Position numbers and translations under genes: made by a program. DNA of 36,528 bases from a virus. This document shows, one piece after another, positions 8,186-16,509 of this stretch. Location: the IMG/VR virus record IMGVR_UViG_3300031758_000233, positions 1 to 36,528 of that record, one strand, 5' to 3'. Each line of letters begins with the position of its first letter. Positions within the stretch are counted from its first letter, which is position 1. The notes beneath the pieces are model-generated. The model was not told where the DNA came from and did no database searches. It saw nothing but the letters and a program-made list of their open reading frames with translations.

Positions 8186-10440
8186 TGAAAACATTCGCTA
8201 TTTTATTCACATTATTTTATTTTTTAAACGCTCTCGCTGTTGCTCCTTACGGATTTAAAGGGCAGCAACAATCTCAAACTCTCTATTCTAACGTTCTTCA
8301 AGCACAAAATAATCTAGTAACTAATATGGGTGGGATTAACGCTCTATTAGAAACTGGAAACAAAAACATTTTAATTAATCCAAGTTTTGAACATGCTACT
8401 TTTTCAACAGGTTGGACAAACAGCGCAGGAACATTCACTCAAGACACTGTAGTCGAGATTGATGGGCTTAAAGCTGCCAAGCTAGTTCTATCATCTCAAA
8501 CTATGTCACTCACTCAAAGCTCTACACTTTACGCTTCTCAGTTTGCTGATGGGGTTCAAGGTCTTGCAAGCGTTAGAGTGAAATCTGATGTTGCTTTAAA
8601 AGTATGCTCAATTCAGGCTGGGGTTGTTTCAACTACAAACTGCGTTGACGTTCAAGCAAATAATAAGTGGGGTCTTTATAAGGTTCCTATGATTTTAGGT
8701 GCTACATCAAACGGAATCTCGATCGCTTCAAGTGGAGCGGTGTCAGGCACTGTTTACATTGACGACGCTTTCGTTGGTGCTGTTGATTTAAAGGTTGATA
8801 TTAATAATATAGGAAACTGGACTAATGGCATTTGTTCAGCCACATGGACAACAAATACATCAGTTTCATGCAAATACAGGCAAGTTGGAACCGACTTAGA
8901 AGTTCAATATTTATTGACTTTATCTGGAGCTCCAAATTCTACTGGATTATATTTGAATATGCCTTCTGGTTTTACAATAGATACAACTAAAATAATGGCA
9001 ACAACAGGAAATCCGTCTTTATTTGGAAGAGGAACAGCAAGGGATCTTTCAACTAATAAGTATTATGATGTTAGTGTTAATATTGCAAGTTCTTCAGTTA
9101 TAGGATTTTTTTATACTATAAACGAAGTAACACCACCAACTGTTGGAAGCTCGTCTGGTCAACTTGCTGAAGTATTGCCAAATGCCCCTGTAGTTTGGGC
9201 GAGTGGTGATACATTTACAGCAAGCATAAAAATACCGGTTACTCAATTTTCTAACGCTGGCTCTGTCTACTCATCAACTAACGCAGATACAGATTGGGCT
9301 AGTTGTGGTCATACAACATCATCATTTACTGGATTTGGAACAGTAACGAACATAAATACACATTGCAAAAGACAGGGTGGGGATTTATTAGTTAAGGGTT
9401 ATTTTACTTCGGGAACTCCAACAGCAGTTGAAGCTAGAGTTTCTTTACCTATTTGGAATGGTGTTCAATTAGTAAGTGCAGGATCTTCTGTTATACCAGC
9501 CACTCAACTTGCAGGTGACGCTGTATATTCTACTCAAAACTCAACATATTTTAGACATTCAGTATTAATTGACCCTTCCGTAAGTTATTTCAATTTTGGC
9601 GTTCAATCGTCTACTTTAACAGCCATGGTTAAAGCGCTAGGAACTCAAGCTGGCTCATTAAACAACGTACTATCGATTACCGCTCGCATCCCAATCGAAG
9701 GCTGGCAGCAATCTAACATAATCATAGGTCAATTCAATGGGCTAGAATCATGCGCAACCACTCTGGACTGTACTGATACCTTTAGTGCTAAAATTTCTAG
9801 TGCCGGAGTGATAAGCGAAGAAAATGTAGATTGGTTAAGCACTTGTTCGTCTGGTGGAGCTGGGTTTAAAGTTTGTACACTTAAAACCTCTCTTTTTACT
9901 GTTGCGCCTAACTGCCAAATGACAAGCGGTGTGGGATCTTCTGCTAACTTTTTAACAAGAATTAGCGCATCTTCGGCTTCTTCAGTTACATTCTTAACTA
10001 TGAATACAAATGCAACTCCTGTTGACGGTCCATTTGAAGTTATCTGCCAAAAACAAGGTGTTGATTATATTGGAAAAACAGCCAAAGCCGTTGCTAGCGA
10101 TCAGAGTCTAAGAACACCAGGTGTGACAAATGCTGTTATAAACTCATGCAAAATTAATAACAATGGAACTGCAACACTAGATTCATCTTCTGGTCTTTGC
10201 TCATCTTGGATTTCTTCAGTTTCAAGAACAAGCTTAGGAAGCGTAACAATTAACTTTTTAGCAAACACTTTTTTAAATCCTCCTGTTTGCACTCTGTCGA
10301 CTCATACAGTTGGAAACGCAATACCACAAAGAATACAATCATCCACAGCTTCATCTGTTATTGCTGTTTTTATTGTTCCAAATACTGCTGCGTTAGTTGA
10401 TGTGGATTTTAACATTACATGCCACGGGGTCAAGCCATGA
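8185..10440 (+). CDS. Exported, cysteine-rich tail fibre/adhesin-like protein
   Basis: The 751-residue protein begins with a convincing signal peptide (residues 1-18, positively charged start, hydrophobic core, ALA before V19). A carbohydrate-binding-like beta-sandwich follows at about 50-205, with NPSFEHATFSTGWTN as in CBM4/9-type domains. Next come two related modules, each with CK-R--G-DL-V and an ending like ASIKIPV or TARIPIEGW. Two related C-terminal cysteine modules end in VICQKQG and ITCHGVK. I count 16 cysteines, an even number, which suggests disulphides and so passage through the periplasm. This is odd for a phage fibre, which normally assembles in the cytoplasm. Its gene lies inside the fibre block. 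It could be a surface-displayed adhesin or a virion part matured outside the cytoplasm. Confidence 0.6.
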   Translation: MKTFAILFTLFYFLNALAVAPYGFKGQQQSQTLYSNVLQAQNNLVTNMGGINALLETGNKNILINPSFEHATFSTGWTNSAGTFTQDTVVEIDGLKAAKLVLSSQTMSLTQSSTLYASQFADGVQGLASVRVKSDVALKVCSIQAGVVSTTNCVDVQANNKWGLYKVPMILGATSNGISIASSGAVSGTVYIDDAFVGAVDLKVDINNIGNWTNGICSATWTTNTSVSCKYRQVGTDLEVQYLLTLSGAPNSTGLYLNMPSGFTIDTTKIMATTGNPSLFGRGTARDLSTNKYYDVSVNIASSSVIGFFYTINEVTPPTVGSSSGQLAEVLPNAPVVWASGDTFTASIKIPVTQFSNAGSVYSSTNADTDWASCGHTTSSFTGFGTVTNINTHCKRQGGDLLVKGYFTSGTPTAVEARVSLPIWNGVQLVSAGSSVIPATQLAGDAVYSTQNSTYFRHSVLIDPSVSYFNFGVQSSTLTAMVKALGTQAGSLNNVLSITARIPIEGWQQSNIIIGQFNGLESCATTLDCTDTFSAKISSAGVISEENVDWLSTCSSGGAGFKVCTLKTSLFTVAPNCQMTSGVGSSANFLTRISASSASSVTFLTMNTNATPVDGPFEVICQKQGVDYIGKTAKAVASDQSLRTPGVTNAVINSCKINNNGTATLDSSSGLCSSWISSVSRTSLGSVTINFLANTFLNPPVCTLSTHTVGNAIPQRIQSSTASSVIAVFIVPNTAALVDVDFNITCHGVKP

Positions 10441-10853
10441 AAAAACTATTAGTAAAAATTAAAGTCATAGATATTCCTTATTCTCCAGCAGTTGAGGCTA
10501 TTCCTGCCACTGATACAGAGCCGGAAATACCAGCAATACCAGAGCAGCCTGAAGTCTCTCATGAAGAGATTATAGCCCAGACTCAAGGTCTAGACGACGA
10601 GCTCGCTCAGTGGCTTGCTCAATATTCTCCAGTAGGACCTGAAGGCTATTGGGTTGAATATATCGATCTAGAGCAAGACTATGACTATTTATTAGCTAAA
10701 TGCCACGCTCTTAGAATCGGGGAGTATCCAAGCCTAGGAGATCAAGCAGACGCAGCTTTTAAGGCTCGTCAAGGTGATAACTCTCAGCAGTTAGCTATCG
10801 ACACAATGATTGAAGCAGTAAAAGCTAAATACCCTAAGCCGGAGAAGCCATAA
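10437..10853 (+). CDS. Putative tail fibre assembly/accessory protein
   Basis: ATG 10437 overlaps the previous TGA (ATGA) and is preferred to 10419, giving 138 residues. After a Pro/Glu-rich linker (about 14-42) comes a helical C-terminal half. It ends with EYPSLGDQADAAFKA followed by AVKAKYPKP, a sequence type found at the end of many phage fibre-associated or chaperone-like proteins. It is acidic and soluble with no signal peptide. Its place directly after a large fibre-like gene fits an assembly factor or a capping subunit. The similarity is to a widespread but poorly defined family, so the functional call is tentative. Confidence 0.45.
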   Translation: MKKLLVKIKVIDIPYSPAVEAIPATDTEPEIPAIPEQPEVSHEEIIAQTQGLDDELAQWLAQYSPVGPEGYWVEYIDLEQDYDYLLAKCHALRIGEYPSLGDQADAAFKARQGDNSQQLAIDTMIEAVKAKYPKPEKP

Positions 10854-11269
10854 TGCTAAAGTTAGCAATTCTTTTTCGGGCTATGCAGCTATTTGCTCAC
10901 TCTGCGCATAATCTTTGTCATGGTTCTACATTCCACGAAGATCATAGTTTTTTTGGTGATGTCTACGGCAAAGCTGAAGGCTATTATGATTCAATAATTG
11001 AAAGGCTTATCGGTCTAGGTTATGAATCCCATTTGGATCTTTCACAGATTATTAAAGAAGTATCTACAAGCTTAGAAATGGCTCCTTCTGTTGGAGCTTC
11101 AAATAATGACTACTATTCATTTCTGTTGACTCAATGCGAAGATGCTTGTGAGTATTGCAACGAATTTTGCAAATCTGGTCAATTAACTGAAGGCACTAAA
11201 CAACTCTTAGGCGGAATTGCTGATGAGCTTGAAGTTCTTAAATACAAGATACTAAGAAGGTTAAAATGA
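10853..11269 (+). CDS. Dps/ferritin-like protein
   Basis: The 138-residue helical protein carries a Dps-type ferroxidase signature. H19, H31, D46 and E50 have exactly the spacing of E. coli Dps His51, His63, Asp78 and Glu82, inside the typical context (GSTFHEDH, then DSIIERLIGLG). The position equivalent to Asp67 is Gly35, with Asp36 next to it. Dps proteins form 12-subunit cages that oxidise and store iron and often bind DNA. At 138 residues it lacks the long basic N-terminal tail used for DNA binding in E. coli. It also has a C-terminal cluster CEDACEYCNEFC. The gene overlaps both neighbours within the fibre block. Whether it is a virion part or a cytoplasmic protectant is unknown. Confidence 0.75.
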   Translation: MLKLAILFRAMQLFAHSAHNLCHGSTFHEDHSFFGDVYGKAEGYYDSIIERLIGLGYESHLDLSQIIKEVSTSLEMAPSVGASNNDYYSFLLTQCEDACEYCNEFCKSGQLTEGTKQLLGGIADELEVLKYKILRRLK

Positions 11270-11433
11270 ACAACGATCAAGAATGGCGTTCTCATCTTTT
11301 CTCAGAAATCAAAGAACTTAGAAAAGACGTATCGGAAGTTAAAAACGAGATGCTTAGTCTAAAAATTAAAGTAGCCGTTTTTTCTTCATTTATTGGATCG
11401 GTTGCTTCATACTTTATTAATAAGATTTTTTAA
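11266..11433 (+). CDS. XhlA-like small membrane protein
   Basis: This 55-residue protein starts at an ATG overlapping the previous stop (ATGA). Residues 5-34 form a charged coiled-coil (SEIKELRKDVSEVKNEM), and residues about 36-52 a single C-terminal hydrophobic helix. This order matches haemolysin XhlA-type phage proteins, which accompany holins in some phages. It lies about 4.7 kb before the murein peptidase, away from the main lysis block, so an accessory membrane role in the fibre or virion region is also possible. Recognition is by architecture only. Confidence 0.5.
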   Translation: MNNDQEWRSHLFSEIKELRKDVSEVKNEMLSLKIKVAVFSSFIGSVASYFINKIF

Positions 11434-11442
11434 GGGGTTTTC

Positions 11443-11820
11443 ATGGCAGCCGGAAATCATGACATTTTAATCGAGCAAGGCGCAACGTTTAAAATGGTTC
11501 TAATCATTACCGATGAGACTTCAAATCGTGTTGATTTAACCGGGTTGACTTTTAGAGGAATGGTTAAAAAAGCTTTTACTGATTCTTCTGCTCAAGCCTC
11601 TTTTTCTTTTAACGTTTTAGATCAAACAGTACCAGAAACTAAAGGAAAGGTTGAGGTTATTTTATCTTCTACTCAAACAACTGGTATCGATGTTTATTCA
11701 AAAGGTCCAGTTAGATCAATCAATAACATGGTTTATGATATTGAGAGTGAAGATTTGAGTGGTGTTGTTATTCGTTGGCTGCAAGGAGCAGCAAGCGTAT
11801 CTCCGGAGGTTACTAAGTGA
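11443..11820 (+). CDS. Phage structural protein of the EQGATF type
   Basis: The 125-residue beta-rich protein begins ...HDILIEQGATFKMVLIITDE, followed by VDLTGLTFRGMVKKAF. That opening recurs in small virion or baseplate-associated proteins of many phages, whose precise role I do not know. AAGGGG is 5 bases before the ATG. Its stop overlaps the next GTG start. It and the following gene look like a pair at the base of the fibre made by the 12348 gene. Confidence 0.5.
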   Translation: MAAGNHDILIEQGATFKMVLIITDETSNRVDLTGLTFRGMVKKAFTDSSAQASFSFNVLDQTVPETKGKVEVILSSTQTTGIDVYSKGPVRSINNMVYDIESEDLSGVVIRWLQGAASVSPEVTK

Positions 11821-12329
11821 GTGTAAGTCCTAATCCAACAATAAACGTAACTGCTGAAAGTTTTGATATATCTTTGCAGATTGTTGAGCAAATTAGCTCT
11901 TTATCAATTACTCAAGATCCTTCGATTGATGTTTCTATTCCTGCTGTTGGTATTCAAGGAGCTAGAGGTTACTCTATGCTCAGTGGGCTGGGCGTTCCGG
12001 CTACAGAGCTTGGAATTAACAATGATCTATATGTTAATTTGGCGAGTGGGTTTTTATATAAAAAAGAAGCAAATATTTGGAATTTTAAATTCAATATCGT
12101 TCCACAGGTAGAGAAGATTACTGTCACTCAACAGATGGTTGATGACAAAGGAATTCATCTATCTATCCTGCCATTAAATCCTAGCGCTGTTCAATTATCC
12201 TTCGTTGGAGGTGTAGGGGACCAAGACAACGGAGAAGATTTCAGCGTTTCCGGCGATTTTGTAAGTTGGGATGGTTTAGGTCTTGAAGGCTTCGTTGAAG
12301 TTGGAGATGTTTTAAAAATTAGATACTAA
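11817..12329 (+). CDS. Fibre-associated structural protein
   Basis: The 170-residue protein starts at GTG 11817, supported by GGAGGT 6 bases upstream. It has a beta-rich N-terminus, then a glycine-containing link (GIQGARGYSMLSGLGVPATE) and the segment LGINNDLYVNLASGFLYKK. The pattern G-xGD-Y-n-a-tG-lY-K is common at junctions in phage tail fibres. A C-terminal beta domain (about 100-170) ends in VGDVLKIRY, like the ending of the 12348 product (GDTVYVKYQYKV). Both may therefore carry the same kind of C-terminal knob. Structural role inferred. Confidence 0.55.
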   Translation: MSVSPNPTINVTAESFDISLQIVEQISSLSITQDPSIDVSIPAVGIQGARGYSMLSGLGVPATELGINNDLYVNLASGFLYKKEANIWNFKFNIVPQVEKITVTQQMVDDKGIHLSILPLNPSAVQLSFVGGVGDQDNGEDFSVSGDFVSWDGLGLEGFVEVGDVLKIRY

Positions 12330-12347
12330 AAAACAAGGAGAGTTTTT

Positions 12348-13550
12348 ATGGCTAAGCAATTACAAAAAAAGTTTATTGGTGACAATCAAGTAGATGGGTC
12401 AAAGATCCTGCTTGAAAACAACCAATCAATCAAGATTAAAGATTCAACAGGTACAGAAGTTGACTTAGTAAAACTAGGTGCATCGAATGAAGTTTTAGTT
12501 AAGGGTCAAGAAGTTGCGATCAAATCAGAGTTGACTCAAGAAATTGCAGACCGCATAAGCGGCGATAGCTCTACACTATCTTCAGCAAATTCTTATGCAG
12601 ACGCCCAAGACGTTATTTATCTAGGTCAAGCACAAGACTATACAGACACCGAAATCAGTGGGCTTCAATCTTTTCTACAAGGAGAGATTTCAAGTGGTGA
12701 CGCTGCAACATTAGTTTCAGCTAATGCCTATACCGATCAAGAAGTTCTAGCTGAAGAAACAGCAAGAATTGCAGCAGATGCAAGCTTACAATCTCAAATT
12801 GACGCTATTACAGGCGGGGGTTCTGGTTCATTGGCTGCTGTTCAATCAGAGCTAGATTCTACTCAAGCTGGTGCAGGGTTAGGGGTTGACGGGTCTTATA
12901 CGGCTCCGGTTGGGTCAAACTATTTAGGGTCTGCTACTTCTTTAAAAAATGCAGATACTCTACTAGATTCTCAAATTAAAATCGTTGCCGACGGTCTAGC
13001 TAATGTTATTTCAAACGTAGATCCGGGAGCTTTAGACTCATTGACTGAAATCGTTACAGCTTTCCAAGCTGCTGACTCATCTCTCAACGGAGCTATTACT
13101 TCTCTTTCTACCAGCCTTGCAGCAGACATTGATGCCGAAGAATCTGCTCGTATTGCTGCCGACTCTGCTTTACAAGGTGAAATCGATGCGGAAGAATTAG
13201 CAAGAGCTGCAGCCGATACAACACTTCAAAACAATATCAACTCGGAAGCTTCAGCTCGTGCTGCTGCTGATACAGCTTTAGACGGTCGAGTATCTGTTCT
13301 TGAATCTGTTGTTTGGTTCAAAGAGAAGTTTTCTATCTCTAACGGTCAAACTTCAATAACTCTTTCTCATACTCCTGAGTCTAATTCTATGTCTGCTTTT
13401 GTAGACAGATTAGCCATTCACCAAGGAGCAGCAGAGGACTATACTATCAGTGGTGTGACAATGACGTTTCTTAACGATTTAGTGTCTCCGGGTCAATCTC
13501 AAATTGGTAACGGCGATACTGTTTACGTAAAGTATCAGTACAAAGTCTAA
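12348..13550 (+). CDS. Trimeric coiled-coil tail fibre protein
   Basis: The 400-residue protein has AAGGAG at proper spacing. Most of it is heptad-like repeat sequence typical of trimeric fibre shafts: SSANSYADAQD, LVSANAYTDQE, TARIAADASLQSQID, SARIAADSALQGEID, LARAAADTTLQNNIN and SARAAADTALDGRV. A small beta-rich head follows from about residue 320 (FSISNGQTSITLSHTPESNSM to GDTVYVKYQYKV). A similar terminal domain is found on many phage fibres. It is followed by a strong terminator, so it closes one transcription unit. Likely the receptor-binding or connecting fibre. Confidence 0.7.
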   Translation: MAKQLQKKFIGDNQVDGSKILLENNQSIKIKDSTGTEVDLVKLGASNEVLVKGQEVAIKSELTQEIADRISGDSSTLSSANSYADAQDVIYLGQAQDYTDTEISGLQSFLQGEISSGDAATLVSANAYTDQEVLAEETARIAADASLQSQIDAITGGGSGSLAAVQSELDSTQAGAGLGVDGSYTAPVGSNYLGSATSLKNADTLLDSQIKIVADGLANVISNVDPGALDSLTEIVTAFQAADSSLNGAITSLSTSLAADIDAEESARIAADSALQGEIDAEELARAAADTTLQNNINSEASARAAADTALDGRVSVLESVVWFKEKFSISNGQTSITLSHTPESNSMSAFVDRLAIHQGAAEDYTISGVTMTFLNDLVSPGQSQIGNGDTVYVKYQYKV

Positions 13551-13558
13551 TTAATTAC

Positions 13559-13586
13559 GGAGGGGAGAAATCCCCTCCTATTTTGA
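13559..13586 (+). terminator. Rho-independent terminator after fibre gene
   Basis: A perfect 8-bp stem GGAGGGGA / TCCCCTCC (13559-13566 and 13571-13578) with a GAAA tetraloop is followed by TATTTTG. It sits 9 bases after the fibre stop and only 15 bases before the next start. It probably gives partial termination and sets fibre-to-spike stoichiometry. Confidence 0.8.
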
Positions 13587-13592
13587 GGTTTT

Positions 13593-14846
13593 ATGCCTAT
13601 AGACATTAAGAGTAAGTTCATTGATCCTGAGATGACAACAGATGCAGAATTAGCAGTTCAAACAGCAAGAATTGACTCAATATTTTTAAAGCTTCCTGAC
13701 CCTGAATTTGTATTTGTAAATTCAAAGACTGACTTCCCAACGGCTGTAAGTGGTGTAATTACGCTTGCTGACAATGTGACTTATTTTATCACAAAGACAA
13801 TTGATCTAACTGGTGATCGCTTGGTTGGCGGTGTTAATACTACAATCCTCGGAGGATCTTCTGAAAATTGTTTTTTGATCTCAACAGGTCTCTCAGATGC
13901 TACGGCATTGATCACTTCTAATTATTCTCTACCAATGAGAAACTTATCCATCACGCATGGGACAGCATTAAACCTGGATGCAACAGGTAACGCTACGGCT
14001 GCCCTAGACTGGTTTGGTGTGAACTTTACAAATTGCGCAAATGTTGGGCTAGTGAAATCATACTCAAACTTTATCATGAGTGACTGCGCTCTTTTATCAT
14101 CAGCTAACATGACTTTTGATGGGAGTATAGGGACTGTAGGTTTTAATCAATGCTTATTCTCAGGAATAGCAGGACAAACAACTTTAAACTTTCCTAGTAC
14201 ATTAACAATTACTAGAAGAATACGAGCTACATATTCAAGCTTTGTGGCATTTGGTGGAGCTACTGCTATTTATGTAGATCCACTTGCAGTGATTCCAGTG
14301 GAAAGCTATATATTAGACACTGTGAATATGTCAGGAGGGGCAACTTATACTGGTGGTATTACTTATACAGATAACAAAGCTTTCTTTTCAAACTGTAAGG
14401 GTATTGTAAACTCATCGGCTATTGGTCAGATGTATTACACAAACAACACCACACAGAACTCTATTGCTACAACTAACGTATTTGAAAAGATTTTAGGAAC
14501 AACAACGGCTAGTTCTATCAATCAAAAATTTTCACATATTAATAACAGGCTTACCTATACAGGTGCATTGGCCAGATCATTCAAGGTTACAAGTTTTGTA
14601 TCGGCTAACTCTGTTACTACAAACAACGTTACAATATTAGTAAGAATATATAAAAATGGTGTAGCAATTCCAGAATCAGAAGCTCAAGCATCTACATCGG
14701 CTACAGGAAGAAACGAATCATTCCCATCTCAGGCAATTATTGAAATGGTTCAAAATGATTATGTTGAAATATTTATAAATAACACATCAAACGCAAATAA
14801 CTTGCTAGTAACAGAATTAAACGTGGTTATCGAGGCTTTAAACTAG
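13593..14846 (+). CDS. Beta-helix tail spike-like protein
   Basis: The 417-residue protein begins with about 45 residues of helical/linker sequence. It continues with a DNVTYFITKTIDLTGDRLVGG segment (N-terminal cap of a pectate lyase-like beta-helix). A run of short strands follows, with stacked Asn/Cys and turn residues (ILGGSSENCFLI, LSITHGTALNLDATG, WFGVNFTNCANVGLV, NFIMSDCALLSS, VGFNQCLFSG). The last about 120 residues form a separate beta domain (VTILVRIYKNGVAIPE). No catalytic triad can be assigned by eye. It is probably a receptor-binding spike. It begins just after a terminator, with a modest ribosome site. Confidence 0.6.
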   Translation: MPIDIKSKFIDPEMTTDAELAVQTARIDSIFLKLPDPEFVFVNSKTDFPTAVSGVITLADNVTYFITKTIDLTGDRLVGGVNTTILGGSSENCFLISTGLSDATALITSNYSLPMRNLSITHGTALNLDATGNATAALDWFGVNFTNCANVGLVKSYSNFIMSDCALLSSANMTFDGSIGTVGFNQCLFSGIAGQTTLNFPSTLTITRRIRATYSSFVAFGGATAIYVDPLAVIPVESYILDTVNMSGGATYTGGITYTDNKAFFSNCKGIVNSSAIGQMYYTNNTTQNSIATTNVFEKILGTTTASSINQKFSHINNRLTYTGALARSFKVTSFVSANSVTTNNVTILVRIYKNGVAIPESEAQASTSATGRNESFPSQAIIEMVQNDYVEIFINNTSNANNLLVTELNVVIEALN

Positions 14847-14856
14847 AGGGAATATT

Positions 14857-15198
14857 ATGAAATTTGCTAATGAAAAAATTATTGTTGCTGCCGATATGTC
14901 GGCAAGCTTTTCCTCTGATCCTATTTTACTTGATCAGATTTATGGCTTTAGCTTCCAAGCTGTTTTTACGGGTTCTCCAAACGGAACTTTCAAACTTCAA
15001 TGCTCTAATGATGACGTAAAACTCCCGATAGAAGTATCTCAATGGTCTGATGTTGGTTCAACTTCCCAAGCCATTTCTGCGGCTGGTGATTTGTTCTACA
15101 ACATAGATGCAGCTCACTATAAATGGGTTAGAATTGTTTACACTAGATCAAGTGGCTCGGGCTCTTGTGATGTTGTTTATTTTGCAAAAGGGGCTTAA
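14857..15198 (+). CDS. Small beta-sandwich virion protein
   Basis: The 113-residue protein has alternating strands and the characteristic end AAGDLFYNIDAAHYKWVRIVYTRSS-type motif (W-V-R then YT-SGSGS). I associate this with small jelly-roll proteins next to phage fibres. It resembles in length and ending the protein at 6339. AGGGAA precedes the ATG. It sits between two beta-helix genes and may be an adaptor between spike and fibre, or a decoration. The function is not established. Confidence 0.5.
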   Translation: MKFANEKIIVAADMSASFSSDPILLDQIYGFSFQAVFTGSPNGTFKLQCSNDDVKLPIEVSQWSDVGSTSQAISAAGDLFYNIDAAHYKWVRIVYTRSSGSGSCDVVYFAKGA

Positions 15199-15200
15199 TC

Positions 15201-16133
15201 ATGGCTTCAACATATATCGGGCTTCCTACTGTTAGCTCAGCAATTCAGGCGCAGTTAGATGAGAAACTAAAAAAAGGCTCTCAAACTGTATTTGTTATTG
15301 ATAACGGAGATTTTGCTACAGGACAAGCTGCTGTAGACGCTGCTGCTCCCGGATCTACTCTTATTTTTGGAGTCAAATCTGGTGGGTGGGGTAATCTAGT
15401 TATCCCTGCAGGTAAAAAGCTTTCTATAATCGGGATGCAATCAGAACGGTCTATTTACGTTCAATTTGGTTCAATTACTTTTAGCCCAACAACAGGGGCA
15501 CAAATTCTTGAAAATGAGCTTTATGTTGAGAGCCTTTATTTTCAGGTTTCATCTGGTGTAGCTTTAACATTTGGCGGAACAGCTCCGGCAAGAATAAGAG
15601 TCAATAACTGCTATATTAATGCAAGTGGAACAGGAAGGGCTTTTTTATTAAACAACTCAAACCCTGCTTCATCTGCTTACATGACAGAAACAACAATTAT
15701 CTCTTCAAGTTCTGCCACAATTACTCAAAGCTCAGTGGCATACGTTAGAGAGTATAGAACAACAATCGACGGAACTGGTCTAGGTCTTCAGTTAGACGCA
15801 GGAACATTTGAACAATCGATGAGTAATTACGTAACAAATTTTGCTGGAAACGTTGTTAATATATCCGGTGGTACTTTGCTTGCTGGTCAATCTTTGTTCT
15901 CCAATAGTGCAGCCAACTCTTCAGGCGTAGCTGTTGCAACTGGTGCAGTTTTTGCTAGTGCATTTAACACGTTTGCAATCCCTACAGGCTCAGGATATTG
16001 CGTTAGAGGTACGGGCGTTCACGCTTCAACAACTAACAATTATTCTAACTCTGCTTTGCTTGCTTATAACGTTAAGGTGCAAAACACTCTTACAAACGTT
16101 GCCTACACTACGGCATATACTTTAAGCCCATGA
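15201..16133 (+). CDS. Second beta-helix tail spike-like protein
   Basis: The 310-residue protein starts with a short N-terminal helical part (SSAIQAQLDEKLKK) and then TVFVIDNGDFATGQAAVDAA-type sequence. VIPAGKKLSIIGMQ follows, a beta-helix entry like that in the 13593 product. Stacked strands follow (SLYFQVSSGVALTFGG, RIRVNNCYINASGTG, TTIDGTGLGLQLDAG, NVVNISGGTLLAGQ). AAGGGG lies 8 bases before the ATG. It has no separate C-terminal domain and is shorter than the first spike, so the two may form different arms of one receptor-binding apparatus. No enzymatic residues can be assigned. Confidence 0.55.
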   Translation: MASTYIGLPTVSSAIQAQLDEKLKKGSQTVFVIDNGDFATGQAAVDAAAPGSTLIFGVKSGGWGNLVIPAGKKLSIIGMQSERSIYVQFGSITFSPTTGAQILENELYVESLYFQVSSGVALTFGGTAPARIRVNNCYINASGTGRAFLLNNSNPASSAYMTETTIISSSSATITQSSVAYVREYRTTIDGTGLGLQLDAGTFEQSMSNYVTNFAGNVVNISGGTLLAGQSLFSNSAANSSGVAVATGAVFASAFNTFAIPTGSGYCVRGTGVHASTTNNYSNSALLAYNVKVQNTLTNVAYTTAYTLSP

Positions 16134-16501
16134 TCACGCCTAAAGATTATTTGATGGGAAGGGATAAGATTTACCCCATATCAAAAGATCAAGCTGTTGC
16201 TATGGCGGATTTGCTTGCTAGAGTAAATCACTTATTTGCTACCTTTAAAATAAATGCACAACTAACATCAGGCTATAGACCGGGACACTTTAACAAAGCA
16301 GCAGGAGGCTCCGCTAGATCAGGTCATTTAACGTGTCATGCTATTGACATAGCTGATCATGACGGCGAGATTGGCGAACTCCTTAAGAATAACGTAAAAT
16401 TATTAGAAGAATACGGTCTTTGGCTAGAGAATCCGGACCATACAAATGGCTGGGTTCATTTAGATACAAAAGAACGAAAAAACAGAATTTTTAACCCATA
16501 G
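16130..16501 (+). CDS. Endolysin, peptidase M15 family
   Basis: The 123-residue protein matches the M15 (D-Ala-D-Ala carboxypeptidase / L-Ala-D-Glu type) phage peptidases. It has SGYRPGHFNKAAGG, then SGHLTCHAIDIAD (H66 and D73 as zinc ligands with the SxHxxGxAxD spacing, Gly replaced by Cys69), then WLENP and GWVHLD with H110 as third ligand. It cuts peptidoglycan peptides. There is no signal peptide, so it should need holin-mediated release. The start overlaps the upstream stop (ATGA). Three small membrane genes follow directly, making a compact lysis cassette. Confidence 0.82.
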   Translation: MITPKDYLMGRDKIYPISKDQAVAMADLLARVNHLFATFKINAQLTSGYRPGHFNKAAGGSARSGHLTCHAIDIADHDGEIGELLKNNVKLLEEYGLWLENPDHTNGWVHLDTKERKNRIFNP

Positions 16502-16509
16502 GAGTTTTT

